A DNA stretch of 9,895 nt, taken from contig JAEZFA010000004.1 of the NCBI GenBank assembly GCA_023417665.1, forward strand, positions 1 through 9,895. The letters run 5' to 3'. Both the position numbers and the translations under genes were made by a program. Under the pieces are notes generated by a model that saw only the letters and a list, made by a program, of their open reading frames with translations, had not been told where the DNA came from and searched no databases. This document shows, one piece after another, positions 6,138-9,895 of the stretch (the first letter of the stretch is position 1; each line of letters begins with the position of its first letter). The DNA comes from Pseudomonadota bacterium (GTDB lineage: Bacteria; Pseudomonadota; Alphaproteobacteria; Rhizobiales; Xanthobacteraceae).

Positions 6138-6817
6138 ACGAAATCATTCAATCGCTTTCGCAGCCCGACGTCTGGATTGCGCTTGCCCAGGTCATCATGA
6201 TCGATCTGGTGCTCGCTGCGGACAACGCAATCGTCATCGGCCTTGCCGCCGCCGGACTTCCGAAGGAACAGCGGGCAAAAGCGATCCTGATGGGCATCAT
6301 CGCTGCAACGGTGCTTCGCATCGGCTTTGCAGCGGCGACGACCCAGCTTCTCGCGATCGTCGGCCTGCTGTTTGCCGGCGGCGTGCTCCTGCTCTGGGTG
6401 TGCTGGAAGATGTGGCGCGAGCTGCGGACTTCCAGCCATGAAGAACACGACGCGATGGAAGCGGTCAGCGGCGAAGACATCGACAAGGACGGCACGGTTG
6501 CCGGAAAGGCACCGCGCAAGAGCTTCGCGCAGGCGGCATGGCAAATCGTGATTGCCGACGTCTCCATGTCGCTCGACAACGTGCTCGCGGTCGCGGGCGC
6601 GGCGCGCGATCATCCGTGGGTGCTGGTGTTCGGCCTTGCGCTTTCGATCGCGCTGATGGGCATTGCGGCGAGCTTCGTCGCGCGCATCCTGCAGAAGTAT
6701 CGCTGGATTGCCTATATCGGCCTCGCCGTCATCCTCTATGTCGCCCTTGAGATGATCTTCCGGGGCGGCCTGGAACTGAAGCCCTATGTAGGCGCGTATC
6801 TCGGCTACAAGTGGTAA
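6134..6817 (+). CDS. TerC/YjbE-family integral membrane protein, probable metal exporter
   Basis: This 227-residue inner-membrane protein belongs to the TerC family; close length and layout point to the YjbE subgroup. TerC-family proteins are linked to export of manganese and to metal loading of secreted proteins. Two repeat halves each carry the family's acidic membrane motif: Asp24 with LAADNAIVIG (27-36), and Asp142 with SLDNVLAVAG (146-155). A hydrophilic acidic and basic loop (about 98-130) joins the halves, and some six or seven helices are predicted. The start is GTG at 6134 with GGAGG six bases upstream. Transcription ends at the terminator at 6838-6866. The upstream 175-base leader is structured and may control expression. 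Metal specificity is not visible in the sequence; tellurite resistance, which gave the family its name, should not be assumed. Confidence 0.93.
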   Translation: MNEIIQSLSQPDVWIALAQVIMIDLVLAADNAIVIGLAAAGLPKEQRAKAILMGIIAATVLRIGFAAATTQLLAIVGLLFAGGVLLLWVCWKMWRELRTSSHEEHDAMEAVSGEDIDKDGTVAGKAPRKSFAQAAWQIVIADVSMSLDNVLAVAGAARDHPWVLVFGLALSIALMGIAASFVARILQKYRWIAYIGLAVILYVALEMIFRGGLELKPYVGAYLGYKW

Positions 6818-6837
6818 GCTACACAGACTGAAGACAA

Positions 6838-6866
6838 GGCGCGGCCCGCAAAGGCCGCGCCTTTTT
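6838..6866 (+). terminator. intrinsic terminator of terC
   Basis: GGCGCGGCC (6838-6846) and GGCCGCGCC (6853-6861) form a perfect nine-pair GC stem, extended by two A-T pairs, with a CGCAAA loop and followed by TTTTT. It lies 20 bases behind the terC stop. Confidence 0.95.
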
Positions 6867-6900
6867 CCTTGCCGTTTGCCTTGCTGCGACGGCTTCTTTA

Positions 6901-6920
6901 ATGCTCCGGGGCTGGAGCAT
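6901..6920 (+). promoter_or_regulatory. perfect hairpin enclosing the tusA ribosome site
   Basis: ATGCTCC (6901-6907) pairs with GGAGCAT (6914-6920) around GGGGCT. The GGAG at 6914-6917 is the only good ribosome site for the ATG at 6924, so the folded form would hide it. Occlusion is inferred from position. A weak -10-like TTTAAT overlaps the 5' arm (6897-6902), so whether the whole hairpin is transcribed depends on the unknown start point. Confidence 0.5.
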
Positions 6921-6923
6921 CCG

Positions 6924-7148
6924 ATGGCCGAACGCATCCTTGACCTGCGCGGACTGCGCTGTCCCTTACCCGTACTGAAAGCGAAGAAACTGATGCGCAC
7001 GCTGGCCGCAGGCGATCGTCTGATACTCGAATGCACCGATCCGATGACCGTGATCGATATTCCGAACTTTGCCCGTCAGGAAAACCATGTGCTCGAGCGT
7101 CAGGAGCAACGCGACGGCGTCTATATCTATGCGCTCAGCAAGGCGTAA
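6924..7148 (+). CDS. TusA/SirA-like sulfurtransferase (persulfide carrier)
   Basis: The 74-residue protein has the TusA fold signature: N-terminal LDLRGLRCPLPVLKAKK with the persulfide-carrying Cys13 in RCPLP, then a TDPMTVIDIPNFA segment (38-50) matching the family's DP...DIP core, and the C-terminal strand GVYIYAL. Such proteins pass sulfur as a cysteine persulfide in the cytoplasm, for tRNA thiolation, molybdenum cofactor assembly or sulfur oxidation depending on the branch; neighbours do not tell which. The ATG at 6924 is chosen because homology begins there with GGAG eight bases upstream; the in-frame ATG at 6876 would add 16 residues across the hairpin. It follows the terC terminator by about 60 bases, so it needs its own promoter or read-through, and overlaps the hydrolase gene by 20 bases. 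Confidence 0.92.
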   Translation: MAERILDLRGLRCPLPVLKAKKLMRTLAAGDRLILECTDPMTVIDIPNFARQENHVLERQEQRDGVYIYALSKA

Positions 7149-8007
7149 ACTGCTGCGCGGCCTGGCGGCGCTGCTCGCCTCGTCCGCTGCCTTGTCACTC
7201 GTGCCTTCTCGCAGCGTTGCTCAAAGCACATTCATGCCACTGCCCGCGACACCCACGCTTCCCGAACCTTACGCACAAGGCCATGTCGCGCGGCCGGACG
7301 CGAAACTCTGGTTCGCGACCTTCGGCGAAGCCAAGGCGCCCGCGGTTCTGCTGCTGCATGGCGGCGGCGGCAGTTCGGATTACTGGGGCGGACTGATCCG
7401 GTTACTTTCGACCGATCATTTCGTGGTTGTCGTCGACAGCCGCGGTCAGGGTCGAAGCACCAACGATGCCGCCCACATCTCCTACGAACAGATGGCTGAA
7501 GACGCCATTGCCGTCCTCGATCACCTGAAAATTGGGCGGGCGGCAGTGGTAGGCTGGAGCGACGGCGCCAATACCGGATTTTATCTCGCGCTCAATCACG
7601 CCGCGCGGATCAGCGCGCTTCTTGCGTTCGCCGGCAACGCGACACCGGCCGGGTATCAACCCAACACCAATCCGGCCCTGATGCAGGCTTATGTCGCGCG
7701 CACCCGGGCTGAGTATGAGCGGCTTTCGCCCACGCCTGCGCGCTATGGCGAGGAGATGAAGAAGCTCTCGTTAATGTGGAAGACGCAGCCTTCCCTCACC
7801 ACGAAAGATCTGCAAAGCATCCGCGTCCGCACGCTTGTCCTGCATGCCGAGCATGACGAGATCATCCGCCGCACACATAGCGAAGAGATCGCGCGCGCGA
7901 TCCCCGACGCAACGCTCGTCATCCTGTCGGGCGCCGGGCATTTCGCGCTGCTGCAGCAGGCCGACGCCTTCAACAGGATCGCGCGGGAGTTTCTCTCCCG
8001 ACGCTAG
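7129..8007 (+). CDS. exported alpha/beta-fold hydrolase with Tat-like signal peptide
   Basis: A 292-residue alpha/beta hydrolase. The N-terminus MRSARRKLLRGLAALLASSAA has a twin arginine (5-6) followed by a hydrophobic stretch and a likely cleavage near residue 31, suggesting periplasmic export, possibly by Tat. The mature part shows the oxyanion segment LHGGGGSSDYW (76-86), the nucleophile Ser144 in GWSDG, Asp243 in HAEHDE and His271 in GAGHF, a complete triad in family order, with a cap region between about 165 and 230. The substrate is unknown: esterases, lactonases, dehalogenases and haloperoxidase-like enzymes share this pattern. The ATG at 7129 is inside tusA (20-base overlap, different frame); an earlier ATG at 7069 would bury the signal peptide. 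The stop overlaps the stop of the convergent permease gene. Confidence 0.9.
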   Translation: MRSARRKLLRGLAALLASSAALSLVPSRSVAQSTFMPLPATPTLPEPYAQGHVARPDAKLWFATFGEAKAPAVLLLHGGGGSSDYWGGLIRLLSTDHFVVVVDSRGQGRSTNDAAHISYEQMAEDAIAVLDHLKIGRAAVVGWSDGANTGFYLALNHAARISALLAFAGNATPAGYQPNTNPALMQAYVARTRAEYERLSPTPARYGEEMKKLSLMWKTQPSLTTKDLQSIRVRTLVLHAEHDEIIRRTHSEEIARAIPDATLVILSGAGHFALLQQADAFNRIAREFLSRR

Positions 8008-8909
8008 GTCTTGAAACGCGGGTCCAGATAGTCGCGCAGGCTGTCGCCGAAGAGATTGAACGCGAATACCGCGAGACTGATCGCAACGCCGGGGAAAACG
8101 ATCATCCAGGGCGCTTCCCGGAAGAAGTCGGCGGCGTTGCCGGAAAGCATCAGCCCCCAGGCGGCGGTCGGCTCGGTAACGCCGAGGCCCAGGAAGGACA
8201 GCGACGCTTCAAGCAGGATCGCCTGCGCAATGAAGGCCGTGAACATGATGAGGAACGGCGCCACCACGTTCGGCGCCATGTGACGGAAGATGATGCGGGT
8301 GTCCGAATAGCCCGCCGCCCGCGCCGCGTCGATATATGGCATGACGTTCACCGACAACGCGGCGGCCCGCACGACACGCGCGACACGCGGAATGATCGGA
8401 ATAGCAATCGCGATGATCAGATTGACGTCGACGCCATAGACAACCGTCTTGCGGAGCGCGGCAACCACCACCAGCGCAAGCACGATGATCGGGAACGCGA
8501 GCAGAATATCGACGAAGCGCTGAATCCAGTTATCGACCCGGCCGCCGAAATAAGCCGACGCGATCCCGAGCACCGCCCCGATCGCCGATCCCAGCGCGGA
8601 AGAGGCAAATCCGATCACCAGTGCGGTGCGCGAACCATAGATGATGCGCGAGAGAATATCGCGCCCGAACGCGTCCGTGCCGAGCCAATGCTCGGCTGAC
8701 GGTGCCGCCAGAATGGACGCGAAGTCGATATCCAGTGGATTATAAGGCGCCACGAGATGCGGAAATATGCCCGCGAACATCATGATCGCGATGACGACGA
8801 AGCTTGCCGCGCCCATCGGCTGTTGCCGGATGAACGTCATGATCGGGTTCGGCCGCTTCGGCAGCACGAACGCGGAATTTGTGGACATAGCGGGAGCAGT
8901 GTTTGCCAT
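8004..8909 (-). CDS. ABC transporter permease, DppC/OppC type (peptide/nickel family)
   Basis: This 301-residue inner-membrane permease is the second of a pair for a peptide/opine/nickel-type importer. It has the N-terminal OppC-type segment, the typical HWLGTDAFGRDILSRIIYGSR (74-94), and hydrophobic segments near 33-55, 96-120, 132-152, 163-180, 216-240 and 268-288. The ATPase-contacting EAA loop is DAARAAGYSDTRIIFRHMAPN (194-214). The C-terminal GDSLRDYLDPRFK is diagnostic of this subfamily. The ATG at 8909 overlaps the dppB stop (TGATG), indicating coupled translation; a second Met seven codons in could also serve. No ATPase gene follows: the next gene is the convergent hydrolase, so ATPases must be upstream of dppB or elsewhere. 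The substrate cannot be inferred from permeases alone. Confidence 0.95.
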   Translation of the reverse strand: MANTAPAMSTNSAFVLPKRPNPIMTFIRQQPMGAASFVVIAIMMFAGIFPHLVAPYNPLDIDFASILAAPSAEHWLGTDAFGRDILSRIIYGSRTALVIGFASSALGSAIGAVLGIASAYFGGRVDNWIQRFVDILLAFPIIVLALVVVAALRKTVVYGVDVNLIIAIAIPIIPRVARVVRAAALSVNVMPYIDAARAAGYSDTRIIFRHMAPNVVAPFLIMFTAFIAQAILLEASLSFLGLGVTEPTAAWGLMLSGNAADFFREAPWMIVFPGVAISLAVFAFNLFGDSLRDYLDPRFKT

Positions 8910-9865
8910 CAGTTGCCGTACCGGATGCGCGGGTCGAAGACCGCATAGAGCAAGTCCACGACCAGATTGATGACGACATAAAAGCACGCGATCAGGATGA
9001 CCATGCCCTGAATGAGCATGAAGTCATTGCGCGACACGCTTTGCACGAAGAGCTGACCGATGCCGTTGAGGTTGAAGACCTGCTCCGTCACGACGAGGCC
9101 GCCGATCAGGAATGCGAACTCCAGGCCCATGACCGTGATCGCCGGCAGAAGCGCATTGCGTAGCGCATGGCGCGATACGACGAGCTTCTCATAGACGCCC
9201 TTCGCGCGCGCCGTACGGATATAATCCTCGGCCAGCACTTCGAGCAGCGACGAGCGGATCATGCGCGCCGTGACTGCGCAGTAGCGGTAGCCCACCGCCA
9301 GCGCAGGCCAGATCAGCTGCGACAGGTTCGCGACCGGATCCTCGTAGATCGGCGTGAAAGTGATCGGTGGCAGCCAGTTAAACAGCGCCAGCAGCGTCAG
9401 CATGATGATCATGCCGAACCAGAAGGATGGAATGGAAAGCCCGCCGATCGTGATGATGCGGACCACATAGTCGACCCAGGTGTTTCGATAGAGCGCTGCC
9501 AGCGTACCCAATGGAATGGATATGATGGTTGCGAATATGGTCGCCAGAATCGCCACCTCGAGCGACAACTCAAGCCGGATCAGAATTTCCTCGATCACCG
9601 GACGTTCGGTCCACATCGAGATGCCGAGATCAAACCTGGCAAGCCCGACCATGTAATCGGCGAACTGCACGAGCAGCGGCCGGTCGAGGCCAAGCCGTTG
9701 CCGCTCCTGCTGCAACACTTCCTCAGTGACGTTTCCGCCATCGCCGCGCAGTTTCACCTCGACGATGTCGCCGGGAACGACGCGCAGCATGAAGAATACG
9801 AGCACCGCGACGCCGATCAGCGTCGGGATCGTCAAGAGCAGGCGTTTCAGCGTGTAAAGAAGCAT
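8909..9865 (-). CDS. ABC transporter permease, DppB/OppB type (peptide/nickel family)
   Basis: The 318-residue partner permease begins with the family-typical MLLYTLKRLLLTIPTLIGVAV (first membrane helix about 9-30) and VPGD (30-33). The periplasmic segment has LGLDRPLLVQFADYMVGLARFDLG (58-81). Five more helices lie near 100-125, 135-162, 183-200, 242-260 and 285-310. The EAA loop is DYIRTARAKGVYEKLVVSRHALRNALLP (about 214-241), and the end is FDPRIRYGN. It matches the usual length. The ATG at 9865 has only a weak ribosome site. The remaining 30 bases to the window edge hold an in-phase-possible TAA (9892-9890 on the minus strand), which might be the end of the preceding gene; substrate-binding protein genes often sit there, but nothing can be read. 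Confidence 0.95.
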   Translation of the reverse strand: MLLYTLKRLLLTIPTLIGVAVLVFFMLRVVPGDIVEVKLRGDGGNVTEEVLQQERQRLGLDRPLLVQFADYMVGLARFDLGISMWTERPVIEEILIRLELSLEVAILATIFATIISIPLGTLAALYRNTWVDYVVRIITIGGLSIPSFWFGMIIMLTLLALFNWLPPITFTPIYEDPVANLSQLIWPALAVGYRYCAVTARMIRSSLLEVLAEDYIRTARAKGVYEKLVVSRHALRNALLPAITVMGLEFAFLIGGLVVTEQVFNLNGIGQLFVQSVSRNDFMLIQGMVILIACFYVVINLVVDLLYAVFDPRIRYGN

Positions 9866-9895
9866 GCCAGCAGATTTCGCGGCCCGGCCTTACGC

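Noticed and set aside
6020..7036. 338-codon minus-strand open frame opposite terC and tusA
   Set aside because: It is antisense to two well-supported genes and a terminator; its product is a charged low-complexity sequence.
1..9895. Mobile element, CRISPR array, defence island or prophage
   Set aside because: No transposase, integrase, Cas, nuclease or phage gene and no regularly spaced repeats were seen; all genes are of ordinary metabolic, signalling or transport type.

Overview
The window is gene-dense, GC-rich chromosomal DNA that reads like an alphaproteobacterium, most probably of the Hyphomicrobiales (Bradyrhizobium-like). The basis is strong G/C bias at third codon positions, a FixL/FixJ-style two-component pair, and the style of the ABC permeases. 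No insertion sequence, phage gene, rRNA, complete tRNA or CRISPR array is visible, and no gene looks broken. One gene, an SDR dehydrogenase, runs off the left edge.

Left third (1-3094, minus strand): an apparent operon glpK (glycerol kinase, TTG start behind a strong ribosome site) - HpcH/HpaI-family class II aldolase - SDR dehydrogenase. It fits carbon catabolism, with one enzyme phosphorylating a polyol, one cleaving a 2-keto-3-deoxy acid and one oxidising or reducing the product. The true shared substrate, if any, is unknown.

Centre left (3224-5507, plus strand): divergent from glpK lies a two-gene signalling operon, a MASE1-domain membrane histidine kinase and a FixJ-type LuxR-family response regulator separated by one base. 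Behind it are a cluster of TAC-type heptamers that could be a binding site for such a regulator, two dyads, and a small unidentified membrane protein (5614-5958).

Centre (5959-8007, plus strand): a TerC/YjbE-family membrane protein, probably a metal (manganese) exporter, preceded by an unusual 175-base leader. The leader has a perfect hairpin, competing pairings that involve three copies of AGACCG, and a possible 31-codon leader peptide whose stop overlaps the terC start. A textbook intrinsic terminator ends terC. Next come tusA, whose ribosome site sits inside a perfect hairpin, and an exported alpha/beta hydrolase with a Tat-like signal that overlaps tusA by 20 bases.

Right third (8004-9865, minus strand): dppC-like and dppB-like permease genes of a peptide/nickel-type ABC importer, overlapping as TGATG. 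The substrate-binding protein and ATPases would lie outside the window. The hydrolase and dppC converge with overlapping stop codons.

No complete new system is evident. The best candidate for undescribed biology is the switch-like leader of terC; the sequestered tusA ribosome site is second.
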